NCBI GenBank assembly: GCA_017521565.1 | Contig: JAFXCE010000001.1 | Span: 1 to 64,000 of the forward strand | Length of the DNA: 64,000 nt | Direction: 5' to 3' | DNA from: Clostridia bacterium | Lineage (GTDB): Bacteria; Bacillota; Clostridia; Christensenellales; Aristaeellaceae | In this document: in pieces, positions 25,287 to 34,162 of the stretch | How positions within the stretch are numbered: position 1 is the stretch's first letter | Layout of the letters: each line of letters opens with the position of its first letter | Translations under genes and position numbers: made by a program | The notes under the pieces: model-generated | Database searches by the model: none | Seen by the model: the letters and a program-made list of their open reading frames with translations, nothing else | Told to the model about the DNA's origin: nothing

Positions 25287-26684
25287 TTATTTTTTCTGAG
25301 CGCCCTGCATCATGGCATATACTTTATCAGCGTTAGCAAACGCAATGGCTGCTTCTCCGCAGGAAACATCCCTCGGCCGGTTTACGCCGATAAGAATTCC
25401 ATGATCTTCGCACCATTTCAAGGACACGGTAATCCCTGGGTATTCTTCCGGGTTTCCTTTAATAGATGACCAATCAGCAACCACCTGGGGCCAATAGGTT
25501 TTTGTCACGAAATACGCCAGATAATCCCTGTCAATGTATTGCATATCGTCCAGAGACCAGGGAAGAAAATGGGCTTCATTCTCCTGCGGAGGTTCTAACG
25601 GACTGGGAATCCTCACATAGTCATTTTCAAGGCCATATACCTCGATCAGGGTATCCTTCAGCATCCCCACGGTATAATGCGCAGCGCTGTTATCAAAGAT
25701 GTGCGTTCCATATTTGCTCTGAAGATAGGAAACCGCCTCCCGCTGGCGCTCTTCGTCCGGCATGACCCGCGGAATAACTGTGCCATCCGTAAAAGGATTG
25801 TATGTGATCCGCTCATAGGCGGTTTTTCCGGCGAAAGAAACAACTGCCATGACTGCAAGAACACAAATCGATATTCTGACGATCCGTATAACCTGAGAGC
25901 GCGGATTTGCATTCAGCAGCGCGCGTTTCACCTGATTCATGTCTGAATAACGATTTTTCGGATCAAAAGCCGTACATTTGGTAATAATGTTCCTGAGTGG
26001 TTTATACAGACGTATCTTATGATTCTCCCGCACGCTGTCAGTCAGGAGAAAACGAAGCAGCACGCCGAAAGAATATATATCAGATCTGGTATTGGTCTGC
26101 GCAAAGCCATATTGTTCAGGCGGCGCATATCCTTTTGTCCCGAAGAAAACAGTATCCGATTCCTCTGCAGTTTTGAAAGTTCTTGCGATGTCAAAATCAA
26201 TCAGCACGACATCTTCATTTTCCGTAACAATGATGTTTTCTGGCTTTATATCGCGATGAATGACAGGCGGCGTCTGGTTATGAAGATAAATCAAGACATC
26301 CGAAAGTTTTATGCAAAGCTGTACGATTTCCTCTTGGGATAAATCATTGTTTCTGGCATAATCACTAAGCGGCGTTCCTTCGATGTATGAGCGCACAATA
26401 ACAAACATTGAATCATTTTTATAGCTGTCGCAATAATCCGGGATTCCTTCATGATGCAGGTTACGCAGTATACTTTCGGTATTCGGCTCTGAAAATAATG
26501 AGCTATCATAGCATTTTGCTACGCAAAAATTATGTGTTCCTTTTTGTGATACCAAAAAGGTTTCCCTCCCATGATGAGAAGCGAGGCATTCCAATTGATC
26601 ATAATCTGCCAAAAATGCAGCGGGGTATCCGGCTTTTGAAAATATGTTCTCTATTTCCTGCACAGCAGATTGATTGTCAATCAT
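25287..26684 (-). CDS. Membrane-anchored Hanks-type serine/threonine protein kinase
   Basis: A 465-residue protein with a full eukaryotic-like kinase domain (about 30-255). It has the catalytic Lys in CVAKCY (57), HRDIKPEN (143-150), IDFDIA (DFD instead of DFG, about 163-165) and an activation-segment GTKGYAPPEQ (about 182-191). A single membrane helix lies at about 268-286. The 170-residue extracellular part ends near MMQGAQKK and shows no PASTA repeats, unlike the housekeeping PrkC kinase. Its start overlaps the upstream HTH-like gene by 8 bases. The kinase should phosphorylate cytosolic targets in response to an external signal. The substrate is unknown. Confidence 0.92.
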   Translation of the reverse strand: MIDNQSAVQEIENIFSKAGYPAAFLADYDQLECLASHHGRETFLVSQKGTHNFCVAKCYDSSLFSEPNTESILRNLHHEGIPDYCDSYKNDSMFVIVRSYIEGTPLSDYARNNDLSQEEIVQLCIKLSDVLIYLHNQTPPVIHRDIKPENIIVTENEDVVLIDFDIARTFKTAEESDTVFFGTKGYAPPEQYGFAQTNTRSDIYSFGVLLRFLLTDSVRENHKIRLYKPLRNIITKCTAFDPKNRYSDMNQVKRALLNANPRSQVIRIVRISICVLAVMAVVSFAGKTAYERITYNPFTDGTVIPRVMPDEERQREAVSYLQSKYGTHIFDNSAAHYTVGMLKDTLIEVYGLENDYVRIPSPLEPPQENEAHFLPWSLDDMQYIDRDYLAYFVTKTYWPQVVADWSSIKGNPEEYPGITVSLKWCEDHGILIGVNRPRDVSCGEAAIAFANADKVYAMMQGAQKK

Positions 26685-27138
26685 TTTTTCGTCCTCCGTC
26701 GCCTAAAATGGGCAAGTCTAAATCATGAAGGATAATTTGCGTATCAACGAAAGATTTACCATGATAAAGGCAGTAGATGATAGCAGAATCCCTTTTTACA
26801 CGTGGATACAGAGGACTCTTTCTGGCAACTTTTAATAATTCCTGCGTATCGGTTACCGATAGCGAAAACCCAAAAGCAAGCTGTAGTACCGTATCCCTTG
26901 ATGGGGTTCTTCTTCCGCTGAAAAGCTGGTGCCCGAATGATTTTTCCAGTCCGGCGCGCTGTATGATATGCTCAGGCACTTCGTTTTGCTCAGCGCACAG
27001 AGAGGCGATATATTCATGAAAAACCGGCAACGTAATGACTGACCCTTTTTCTTCCAGAAACAAAGGGAGGCTGGATGTCTGAAAAAGAAGAGAAAAGAGC
27101 TCCTCTGTGCTGAGCCTATTTTGATCCATATCTTGCAT
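26677..27138 (-). CDS. HTH-like hypothetical protein coupled to the kinase (153 aa)
   Basis: A 153-residue acidic cytosolic protein. Residues about 60-115 (FGHQLFSGRRTPSRDTVLQLAFGF then TDTQELLKVAR) look like an XRE-type helix-turn-helix fold. The C-terminal part (YCLYHGKSFVDTQIILHDL) is a helical tail. It overlaps the kinase gene downstream, so the two are likely co-expressed. Comparable HTH-kinase pairs occur in Firmicutes. The start could be 27138 or the second Met at 27129, which is better spaced from AAGG. Confidence 0.65.
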   Translation of the reverse strand: MQDMDQNRLSTEELFSLLFQTSSLPLFLEEKGSVITLPVFHEYIASLCAEQNEVPEHIIQRAGLEKSFGHQLFSGRRTPSRDTVLQLAFGFSLSVTDTQELLKVARKSPLYPRVKRDSAIIYCLYHGKSFVDTQIILHDLDLPILGDGGRKND

Positions 27139-27418
27139 TCCTTTGACTGATTCAAAGCCATAGTCGGCAGTTCATTGACAAGCGCATTCGTTAAACCCCG
27201 GATGATCGGGGTTTGGCTCTTCTAAGTTCCATAAAACATGAACTTCTGAAGGTAGTTATTCGTTCTACATCTTGATAATCCTGCTTAGATTGAATCAACC
27301 TGGCTGTGTTTTCCCCAGATCCTCATATATGCGGTGCAATATATTCCAACGGAATCTGACCTAAAACTAGAGTCTGTGTCATTCTTTGAAGTTGGCATAT
27401 ATGCAGAAAACAGTAGGA
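27139..27418. other. Intergenic stretch without a gene; contains a terminator-like hairpin
   Basis: AAACCCC-GGATGATC-GGGGTTT (27195-27216) is a clear stem-loop followed by TGGCTCTTCT. I see no open frame with a ribosome site here. The stretch separates the kinase module from the integrase remnant. Confidence 0.5.
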
Positions 27419-27640
27419 TTAGAATTTCCCAGCCCACGGCAGGCTCATATCCAGCGCCGGTTTGCGGGATCGCTTATCCCTTGCGGTCTGCGCCTTTGCC
27501 AGTGCGCTTTTCGCTTCCTGCTTCCGCCGAAATACATCCTCCATATCCACGCTGGATTTCTTCATCATTTCGGATTTGAGGTGCGTGTAGATGTTTGCCG
27601 TGGTCTGGTAATCCGTATAGATAAGCACACCCACTTATTG
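27419..27640 (-). pseudogene. C-terminal remnant of a tyrosine integrase
   Basis: About 70 codons encode the last part of a phage-type integrase. YTDYQTTANIYTHLKSEMM carries the region around the nucleophile Tyr in IYTH, followed by VDMEDVFRRK and a charged tail. The normal preceding LGH is changed (VLIYTDYQ), and the catalytic Arg/Lys/His region upstream is missing, so it is not functional. It lies 3.1 kb from the second tRNA-end scar and probably belonged to an older element of which little remains. Confidence 0.8.
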
Positions 27641-27666
27641 CGGCAATTTCTTTCACGGCGTCTAAT

Positions 27667-28503
27667 CTACTGCTCCAGCTGTTTCTGAGCATCCATCTCT
27701 GCGTAGTACGCCTCCAGCGCTCGGTGCGCTTCCTCCACCCTGCTGCGCATCTCTTCCGCGTATATCGCGTCATACGGAAAATGCGCTACGCTGATTTCCC
27801 CCTTCGGCCGTTTCCCCTCTTTGTTCTTCGGCCGCCACAGTGTAAAGTCCATTGCAGCAAAGGGAATTTCTGCCTCGTCAAACCTCGCTTTCATGTCCAG
27901 CATGATTTCGGCGGCGCGCTGCGCGTCCACTTCATCCTGTTCCGTGTAAATGATCAGATGACCGGCTTGCCGGCCCAGCTCGCGGATATCATATTCGCCA
28001 TCGATTACAAGCTCATCCTGCACGATCGCGTAATCCGGAACATCCTTGACATTCGGATCTCTAATCAGCGCCCGCGGATAGACTTCCAGCGTGCCAAACG
28101 CAATGTGACAGTTATATGGGAAGGCCGGATCCTCAAAAACCGCATCGGCGAGTTCCCGATACGCATGCTCCAGTCTGAGCGCCGTATTGAACCCGCTGAG
28201 GACGTCGTCATAGGTATCCAGACGGAGTCTGCCCCGCATGGTGATATACAGCGTGAATTCCGTATCTGCACTTGAGGGAGAACGGATGAACGCATGATAA
28301 TTCGAATCCTTAAAGCTGTACCCAATCCGTTCGATCTCATAATCCGTCCCGGCATATTCCTGTGCCAGATGCCTTCTGGCCGTACGCTCTGCAAGCATCC
28401 GAGAAATCGGATTGCCAAAGAGCGCATTACACAGCCACGCAAGACTGAGCGCCAACGCAAGAATCAGAATGCTCGCCGCTCTGTGCATCCATTTTCTTTT
28501 CAT
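27667..28503 (-). CDS. YfjL-like membrane-anchored hypothetical protein (278 aa)
   Basis: Residues about 9-28 form one N-terminal membrane helix. A 30-residue stretch follows (NPISRMLAERTARRHL and YAGTDYEIE) that resembles the YfjL-like N-terminal domain of Bacillus proteins. The body is an extracytoplasmic alpha/beta region. The start overlaps the end of the FGGY kinase gene in an ATGA, behind AGGCGGA. No enzymatic function is evident. The neighbouring kinase gene is frameshifted, so co-expression may now be impaired. Confidence 0.7.
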   Translation of the reverse strand: MKRKWMHRAASILILALALSLAWLCNALFGNPISRMLAERTARRHLAQEYAGTDYEIERIGYSFKDSNYHAFIRSPSSADTEFTLYITMRGRLRLDTYDDVLSGFNTALRLEHAYRELADAVFEDPAFPYNCHIAFGTLEVYPRALIRDPNVKDVPDYAIVQDELVIDGEYDIRELGRQAGHLIIYTEQDEVDAQRAAEIMLDMKARFDEAEIPFAAMDFTLWRPKNKEGKRPKGEISVAHFPYDAIYAEEMRSRVEEAHRALEAYYAEMDAQKQLEQ

Positions 28504-29881
28504 TGTATTCCGCCTTTACCGATATCCGCTGCACGTTTTCCTCTTGTAAAGCCGACAACCTCTTCCCATGTCTGCTCACCGATGGCAATGATGCCCGCCA
28601 TGCATGCGCCGCAGGCCGCCTCCTCTTCGACCGCCGACAGTTCCAGCTCCATTTCGAACATCTCCGCAGCAATTCTTCCCAGCGGCCTGTTTTTCCGAAA
28701 GCCGTTGCCGGACGCGACGATTCTGCTTCGCCGGACGCCAAGCCCACTTTTCATCGTAAGATAGTCCTCATACAGTTCGCGCACCATGCCCCGCATCACG
28801 CCGCGGACAAGCCCTCCCGGCGTAAAGGTTTCTGTGCTGATGCCGGTTATGCTGCCGCGCCTCTGAGGCTGCGCCCGCGTGCCTTCAAATCGGGTATCCA
28901 CAACCATTTCGCTGTGCCCGCGTTCTCCTTAGCCATTTCTTCCATTATGGCGTAAACATCCGGCTTCCCGCAGCCAAACGCCTCTGCGCAGGATCTCATG
29001 AAACTCGCCAGGGTGGCATATGCCCTGCCGCCGCAAAGCGACGCACCGACAAGCAAATAAGTCTCTTCGCAAAACGGCCTAGTCTCGATTTCCTCCGCTT
29101 CCAGCACGCGATCCGAAAGCAGCGACACTTGTCCTCCTGTGCCCATATTGAGCAGAACCTGCTCGTCGGCACAGCGAACACCGCCTAAGAAGCCGGCCTG
29201 ATTGTCTCCGATGGCAACCGCAACGGGAATTCCTCGATAGCTGCCGATGGTTTCAAAGCTGCGTGTCGTCCGCGGCAGAATGGCACATTCTCCGCCGAAG
29301 CAGCGCAGAATATCCTCCCGCCATGTATGATTGCGTATATCGTATAAGCCCAGACTGGCTGCGTTGCTGCTGTGCAGGATGGGCCCCTTCGCCCCAGTGA
29401 GCACCATAGCGAAATAGTCCGCAATCGTCGCGACAGACGCCGCCTGCTTCGGCGATAGTCCTTCCTGCAGATTATACAGGTGCGTAATCAGCCCATAACC
29501 GGAAAACGCGCCGACGCCAAAGCGAGCGGAAATCTGCTCGCATATGCTCTTTCCGCTTAGCCCTTTCAGGTTTCCTCTCCCGTCCTGCCATGTAAACAGC
29601 GGACTGATCGCCTCTCCTTCAGCGTTCAGATAGACGATCCCATGCATCTGTCCTGTCAGCCCGATGACGCAGACGTCTTTTTCGCAGGAAAGCATGTCGT
29701 CCAGCAGCCGTTTTGCCGCCTCTGCAATTCTCTGTGGGGACTGGACGCGTTCCCATGCATGCGGCGTATCCGCAAAACCCGGATTATCGATCGTGCAGCT
29801 GTGCAGCACAGCATTGGTGCCGGCATCCATCATCACAGCGCTGATGCTCGTCGTTCCAATATCCATTCCGATCGCTTTCAT
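28500..29881 (-). pseudogene. FGGY-family carbohydrate kinase, frameshifted
   Basis: The first part (29881 to about 28910) encodes an FGGY sugar kinase: MGTTSISAV-like phosphate-binding start (MDIGTTSISA), LTGQMHGI and WQDGR, and the ATP-site MGTGGQ. It then runs into AKWLWIPD and stops at 28847. The continuing half is in another frame (from about 28907, VVDTRFEGTRAQPQRRG to GFTRGKRA, ending 28500). The join lies near 28900-28925. Combined length is about 460 residues, normal for the family. The domain order resembles sedoheptulokinase-type FGGY kinases. Either one indel has disabled the gene or the assembly has a sequencing error. Substrate is not certain. Confidence 0.85.
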
Positions 29882-30000
29882 CTGTATACCTCCGACAGGC
29901 TTTTCTATATTTTCATTATATCACGCGCCAAAGCCTCCGAACAGTCCTTCTTCCTGCGCCGCTCAGGTTACAGTACGCATAGTTTTCGTTTATTTTTCAA

Positions 30001-30029
30001 TTGTATCCACTTCTATTCTGTGCTATGAT
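30001..30029 (+). promoter_or_regulatory. Sigma-A promoter of the TauE-like permease
   Basis: TTGTAT (30001-30006) and TATGAT (30024-30029) with a 17-base spacer, 45 bases before the start at 30075. Confidence 0.72.
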
Positions 30030-30074
30030 AGGTTGCATATGATGAACACTTTCTCCGTTGAAAGGAGCATATTC

Positions 30075-30848
30075 ATGGAGCTTACGCTTCTTCATTATCT
30101 GATCGTCTGTCCGCTGATCGGCATCGCGGGCTTTGTCGATTCCATCGCCGGCGGCGGCGGGCTGATCTCTCTGCCCGCTTATCTCATCAGCGGCCTGCCG
30201 GTGCATACCTGCATCGCCACCAACAAAATGTCCTCCTGCATGGGAACGACGGTCGCTACAGCGAAATATGCCGCAGCTGGCTACATCAACTGGCGCATCG
30301 GCGTCTTCTGCGCCGCTGCCTCGCTCGCCGGCGCAGCACTGGGCGCCAATATCGCTCTGCTCATCAGCGACGCCGTGTTCCGCATCCTGATGCTGATCAT
30401 CCTCCCGCTGACCGCGCTGTACGTCATGCGCAAAAAGGATCTCTTCTCTGGTGAAAACCGCAAGGAGCTCTCCTTTTTGCACATGGTTCTCCTTTCCAGC
30501 GCGATTGCCTTTGCGCTGGGCATGTACGATGGATTCTATGGCCCGGGTACCGGCACCTTCCTCATCCTCCTGCTTACGCGCTTTGCGCATATGGATCTTC
30601 AGCATGCCAACGGCATCACCAAGGTCATCAACCTTTCCAGCAACGTTTCCTCGCTGATCGTCTATCTGACCAGCGGTCAGGTTCTTCTGCCTCTGGGCAT
30701 CTGCGCAGGCCTATTCGGCATTGCAGGCAATCTCCTAGGAACACGCTGCTTCACCCGCAAAGGCGCGTCCATCGCAAGACCTGTCATCCTGCTGGTGCTC
30801 GTCGTGTTCTTTGTGCGTACGCTGCTGGAGATGCTCGGCGTCGCATAA
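30075..30848 (+). CDS. TauE/SafE-family sulfite-type anion permease
   Basis: A 257-residue inner-membrane protein starting at 30075 behind AAAGGAGC. The first helices carry the family motif AGFVDSIAGGGGLISLPAYL (about residues 17-36). The second half has the mirrored DGFYGPGTGTFLI (about 155-167), showing the usual two-repeat architecture with about eight membrane helices. The family moves sulfite, sulfonate or related anions. It stands alone under its own promoter and is followed by a strong terminator. Substrate cannot be told from the sequence. Confidence 0.88.
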   Translation: MELTLLHYLIVCPLIGIAGFVDSIAGGGGLISLPAYLISGLPVHTCIATNKMSSCMGTTVATAKYAAAGYINWRIGVFCAAASLAGAALGANIALLISDAVFRILMLIILPLTALYVMRKKDLFSGENRKELSFLHMVLLSSAIAFALGMYDGFYGPGTGTFLILLLTRFAHMDLQHANGITKVINLSSNVSSLIVYLTSGQVLLPLGICAGLFGIAGNLLGTRCFTRKGASIARPVILLVLVVFFVRTLLEMLGVA

Positions 30849-30865
30849 CCCCATATCCATTGATC

Positions 30866-30897
30866 TGCGGCGGTCTGTTTTCACAGGCCGCCGCTTT
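30866..30897 (+). terminator. Terminator of the TauE-like gene
   Basis: GCGGCGGTCTG pairs with CAGGCCGCCGC (one mismatch) and is followed by TTTT. Confidence 0.85.
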
Positions 30898-30945
30898 TGC
30901 ATCATGCCGGCATGAACGACCTCTTTGAATTCCTGATATTCCCCG

Positions 30946-30974
30946 TCGACAAACACCGACACAATCTGTATAAT
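30946..30974 (+). promoter_or_regulatory. Sigma-A promoter of the phospholipase-like gene
   Basis: TCGACA (30946-30951) and TATAAT (30969-30974) separated by 17 bases, with the gene starting at 31006 after a strong GAGGAGG site. Confidence 0.75.
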
Positions 30975-31005
30975 GAATGCATCAATCATATTGAGGAGGG
31001 CCTCC

Positions 31006-31941
31006 ATGCCTGCATCCTATGTTCATCAGTGCATTGCAGCAAGCGCCTGTGATGCGCTTTCCTTGTATAATACGCCGCAGCTTCGCAGCGCCGTGCTTGC
31101 CGGCAGCGAAGGACCTGATCCGCTCTTCTTCTCCGTCCTCTCGCCCAGCATCCCCAAACTCGGTTCTATCCTGCATACGCGCAAGACCGACGATTTCCTG
31201 CTCGCGCTGGCGGACGCCTGCAAGGACAGCGCCCTCACGCGCGCCTATTGCTGCGGTTTTTTCACGCACTACGCCGCGGACACAACCTTCCATCCCTTTA
31301 TCTACGCCCATGCCCTGACGCAGGACAAGAGCTATTCCTCCACAGCGCATTGCACGCTTGAGCATCAGATTGAAACCCTGCACCATCGCCGCCAGGGAAA
31401 CACCTCCGGTCTGCCCGTGCAGATGGCAGGATTCATGCAGCTGAAAAGCCGGGAAAAGGACGAGATCGCCCGCGCTCTGTCCTCCGCAATCGCACGCGTA
31501 TTTCCGGAGGAATCGATCAGCTTCTACAAAGTCCGCGCAAGCTTTGAGGATGCGGTTCACCTTTGCCGCCTTCTGCGCTCAGAAAGCGGAACGAAGTACC
31601 GTGCGCTCGGCGCATTGCTGAAACCCTTTCGACTGGACGCCTCTCTGCATTCGCATATGATGCCCGCAGAGCCGCCTGAGCATGATATCACCAACGATAC
31701 GCATGCGCCCTGGGCTTCGATCTGGACGCCGGAGCAAACGCGTACGGACAGCTTTGACGATCTCTACGCAGCTGCCGTTTCCCGCGCAAAATCGCTCATT
31801 CTCTCCGCAGACGGCTACATGCAGGGCGACGTCTCCTATGCCACGCTGCGCGCGCTGCACGGGGGATTCAGCTACGATTCCGGTCTGCCGTGGCAGACAA
31901 CCTGCGCGCCAAGAAAAGCTCCCGGCGTCCGTCAGGGCTGA
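31006..31941 (+). CDS. Zinc-dependent phospholipase C-family protein
   Basis: A 311-residue cytosolic protein (no signal peptide) of the zinc-dependent phospholipase C/PlcC-like family. The first Met-Pro-Ala-Ser-Tyr-Val-His pattern, GSEGPDPLFF near residue 35 and FFTHYAADTTFHPFIYAH near 88-105 supply the clustered His and Asp residues that bind metal in this family. The start is MPASYVHQ after GAGGAGG; upstream in-frame Met is in the promoter. Convergent with the DacF gene at one base distance. Family members in clostridia are usually uncharacterised, so the actual substrate is uncertain. Confidence 0.78.
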   Translation: MPASYVHQCIAASACDALSLYNTPQLRSAVLAGSEGPDPLFFSVLSPSIPKLGSILHTRKTDDFLLALADACKDSALTRAYCCGFFTHYAADTTFHPFIYAHALTQDKSYSSTAHCTLEHQIETLHHRRQGNTSGLPVQMAGFMQLKSREKDEIARALSSAIARVFPEESISFYKVRASFEDAVHLCRLLRSESGTKYRALGALLKPFRLDASLHSHMMPAEPPEHDITNDTHAPWASIWTPEQTRTDSFDDLYAAAVSRAKSLILSADGYMQGDVSYATLRALHGGFSYDSGLPWQTTCAPRKAPGVRQG

Positions 31942-31942
31942 G

Positions 31943-33127
31943 TTATCGCGCCTTTCCCCCGAGCATAAATCGATCCCGGATCCGCACAAGCGCATTGAGG
32001 ATTCCCGGCAGCTCTACCGTTTCTCCCGCCACAGCAGGAATGGTCTTTATGACCTTTTCCCCCTCTTTCACGCGGATTTCGCCGAGCATATCGCCCTTGC
32101 GCACAGGCGCAGTCACGCTTTCCCTCAGAGCGATCTCCAGTGAGAATCGGCCCTGATCGCCCTTTCTGACCAGCAGTTCATATCCATCCGCGCTGACGGC
32201 GGAAACCAGATCCGAGCCGCCCATGCGAACCGGAACCGCCATATTCAGGCTGTCTCCCTCCCGGACCGGCGAAAAAAGCTGATACCCCGCAAAACCGTAT
32301 TCGAGCATTGCGCGCGCTTCATCAAAGCGCGTCTGGCCTGCGTTTGTGCCGAGCACCACGGCAATCAAGCGCAGGCCATTCTTTTTCGCCGTCGCCGATA
32401 TGCAGTAGCGCGCCTCGTTGGTCGATCCGGTCTTATAACCGTCACATCCCTCATAAAAGCGGATCAGCCGGTTGGTATTCGTCATCTGTGTGACCCGTCC
32501 GCCCTTGTGCCTGATCTCATCCATCCAGATGGCTGAGAATTCATAGTACAGCGGATGTGCATCCAGCTGCGCGCTCAGGTGCGCCACATCGCGCGCCGTC
32601 GTATAATGTCCCTGCGCGGGAAGACCTGTACAATTCACGTAGTGCGTATCCATGAGTCCAAGTTCCTGCGCGCGTGCATTCATCCGGCGGACAAACGCCT
32701 CCTCTGCGCCGTCCATGTATTCCGCCAGCGCGACCGCAGAATCGTTCGCACTGGCGATAATCACGCTCTTGAGCAGATCGCCAAGCTTATAGCTCTGGTT
32801 AGCGTCCAGAAAGACCTGGCTGCCGCCCATGCCCGACGCATGCGCGGATACCGGCACGCTGTCGCCTATGCCGACTCTGCCCGCGTCGATCGCCTCCAGC
32901 GTCAGCAGAATCGTCATCACCTTCGTCACGCTGGCAACAGGCCGCCGCTCATCCGCATTCTTTTCAAAGATTACACTGCCCGTCGTCGGCTCCATCAGGA
33001 TCACACTCGGGCTGCTCAGCGTAAACGGCGTCCCTGCTTCCATCGGTCCTTCCGAATCCGCCAGCGCTGCGCATGGCGCCACAAGCGCCATCAATACACA
33101 TGCTGAAAAGACCAGTATCTTCTTCAT
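31943..33127 (-). CDS. dacF: D-alanyl-D-alanine carboxypeptidase, DacF-type
   Basis: A 394-residue penicillin-binding protein 5-like enzyme that trims the terminal D-Ala of peptidoglycan, here probably of spore cortex or septal wall. The signal peptide is at 1-22. The active-site triad is visible: S-V-T-K in PVASVTKVMT, SAN in IIASANDSA, and KTG in GYKTGSTNEA. A C-terminal PBP5-like beta domain follows. MKKILVF at 33127 is preceded by AAGGAGGA with proper spacing; MA upstream is too close. It sits directly downstream of the spore protease gene gpr and is likely expressed with it. Confidence 0.92.
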   Translation of the reverse strand: MKKILVFSACVLMALVAPCAALADSEGPMEAGTPFTLSSPSVILMEPTTGSVIFEKNADERRPVASVTKVMTILLTLEAIDAGRVGIGDSVPVSAHASGMGGSQVFLDANQSYKLGDLLKSVIIASANDSAVALAEYMDGAEEAFVRRMNARAQELGLMDTHYVNCTGLPAQGHYTTARDVAHLSAQLDAHPLYYEFSAIWMDEIRHKGGRVTQMTNTNRLIRFYEGCDGYKTGSTNEARYCISATAKKNGLRLIAVVLGTNAGQTRFDEARAMLEYGFAGYQLFSPVREGDSLNMAVPVRMGGSDLVSAVSADGYELLVRKGDQGRFSLEIALRESVTAPVRKGDMLGEIRVKEGEKVIKTIPAVAGETVELPGILNALVRIRDRFMLGGKAR

Positions 33128-33152
33128 CGCCATTCCTCCTTGTCCAGTTCTT

Positions 33153-34061
33153 CTACTGCGCCATCAGCTGCGCAATCTCCTGCGCGGTCAGCGCGGGATG
33201 CAGCGCCATGTTGATTCCTTCGGCCAGAATGCCCGCCATGCGCTCTACCAGCGCGTCCACTTCGCGCGGGGTGACAATCAGATCGCCCAGTTGTTCGGAG
33301 ATGACACGCTCCACACACGACATAAGAATTTCCTCGTCAGACTCCGATATGCCCTCCGACTGCCCGAAAAAGGCCATGGCATCCCGTGCAATCGTCGAAG
33401 CATAGACCACCATCGGCACGCCCACAGCGATGACAGGAACACCCAGCGTTTCCCATGTCAGCGCTTTCCTGTGATTGCCCACGCCCGAGCCCGGCGTGAT
33501 TCCCGTATCCGCAACCTGAATTGTGGAACAGATCCGCTTGCTCGACCGCGCGGCAAGCGCATCCACAACGATGATCACATCCGGGCTTACATGCCCGGCA
33601 ATCCCATGCAGCACCTCTGCCGTTTCAATGCCCGTCACGCCCAGCACACCGGGCGCAGCCGCGCAAACGCTTGCCATCCGCGCGCCGACATCCTGCGGCA
33701 GACAGCCGTCCATATGCCGCGTCACCAGCACGCGTTCCACGGTTCTCGGCCCCAGCGCATCCGGCGTAACGCTGCGATTCCCCAGCCCCGCTACAAGCAC
33801 CGTTTCCGCATTGTCCGGCAGCATTTCCCGGATTGTCCGTGCCAACTCGCGGCTGAGCGCCTCTCTTGTGCCCAGCTCAATCGTCATCGTCTGTGGGCAG
33901 CTGAGCGTCTCATAGGTGCCGATCGGGCGGCCCAGCTCCCTGGCGCTCTGCGCATCCCGGATTTCCACAGTCGTCCGCTCAATGCCTCCTTCCAGCCGCT
34001 CGCTCTTCGCCAATTCTCCGCGGCTTGTTTCCAGCGCTAGATCTGTCCATTTTGTTCTCAT
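33153..34061 (-). CDS. gpr: GPR endopeptidase (spore protease)
   Basis: A 302-residue protease that degrades small acid-soluble proteins when spores germinate. The N-terminus MRTKWTDLALETSRG is the typical processing region (ALE...ER). VLVAGLGNRSVTPDALGPRTV and SPDVIIVVDALAARS are family-specific blocks, and TGITPGSGVGNHR near 190 is also characteristic. Start 34061 follows GGAGGCAGAT. It is divergently transcribed from nadE. In the forespore, gpr is normally under sigma G/F; I could not place such a promoter with confidence. Confidence 0.95.
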   Translation of the reverse strand: MRTKWTDLALETSRGELAKSERLEGGIERTTVEIRDAQSARELGRPIGTYETLSCPQTMTIELGTREALSRELARTIREMLPDNAETVLVAGLGNRSVTPDALGPRTVERVLVTRHMDGCLPQDVGARMASVCAAAPGVLGVTGIETAEVLHGIAGHVSPDVIIVVDALAARSSKRICSTIQVADTGITPGSGVGNHRKALTWETLGVPVIAVGVPMVVYASTIARDAMAFFGQSEGISESDEEILMSCVERVISEQLGDLIVTPREVDALVERMAGILAEGINMALHPALTAQEIAQLMAQ

Positions 34062-34089
34062 ATCTGCCTCCAAATCTTCTCTGCTTTGC

Positions 34090-34118
34090 TTGTATTTTAG
34101 CCTGCAATGCGGTAAAGT
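34090..34118 (+). promoter_or_regulatory. Candidate sigma-A promoter of nadE
   Basis: TTGTAT (34090-34095) and TAAAGT (34113-34118) with a 17-base spacer in the divergent gpr-nadE gap, 45 bases ahead of the nadE start. Confidence 0.6.
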
Positions 34119-34162
34119 ATAAGCAGCTTATGCGGCGCCTGCCGCACGAAAGGAGAGTTTCC

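Noticed and set aside
30973..31005. In-frame upstream start of the phospholipase-like gene
   Set aside because: It lies within and directly behind the -10 box and before the GAGGAGG site; the ATG at 31006 is the better start.
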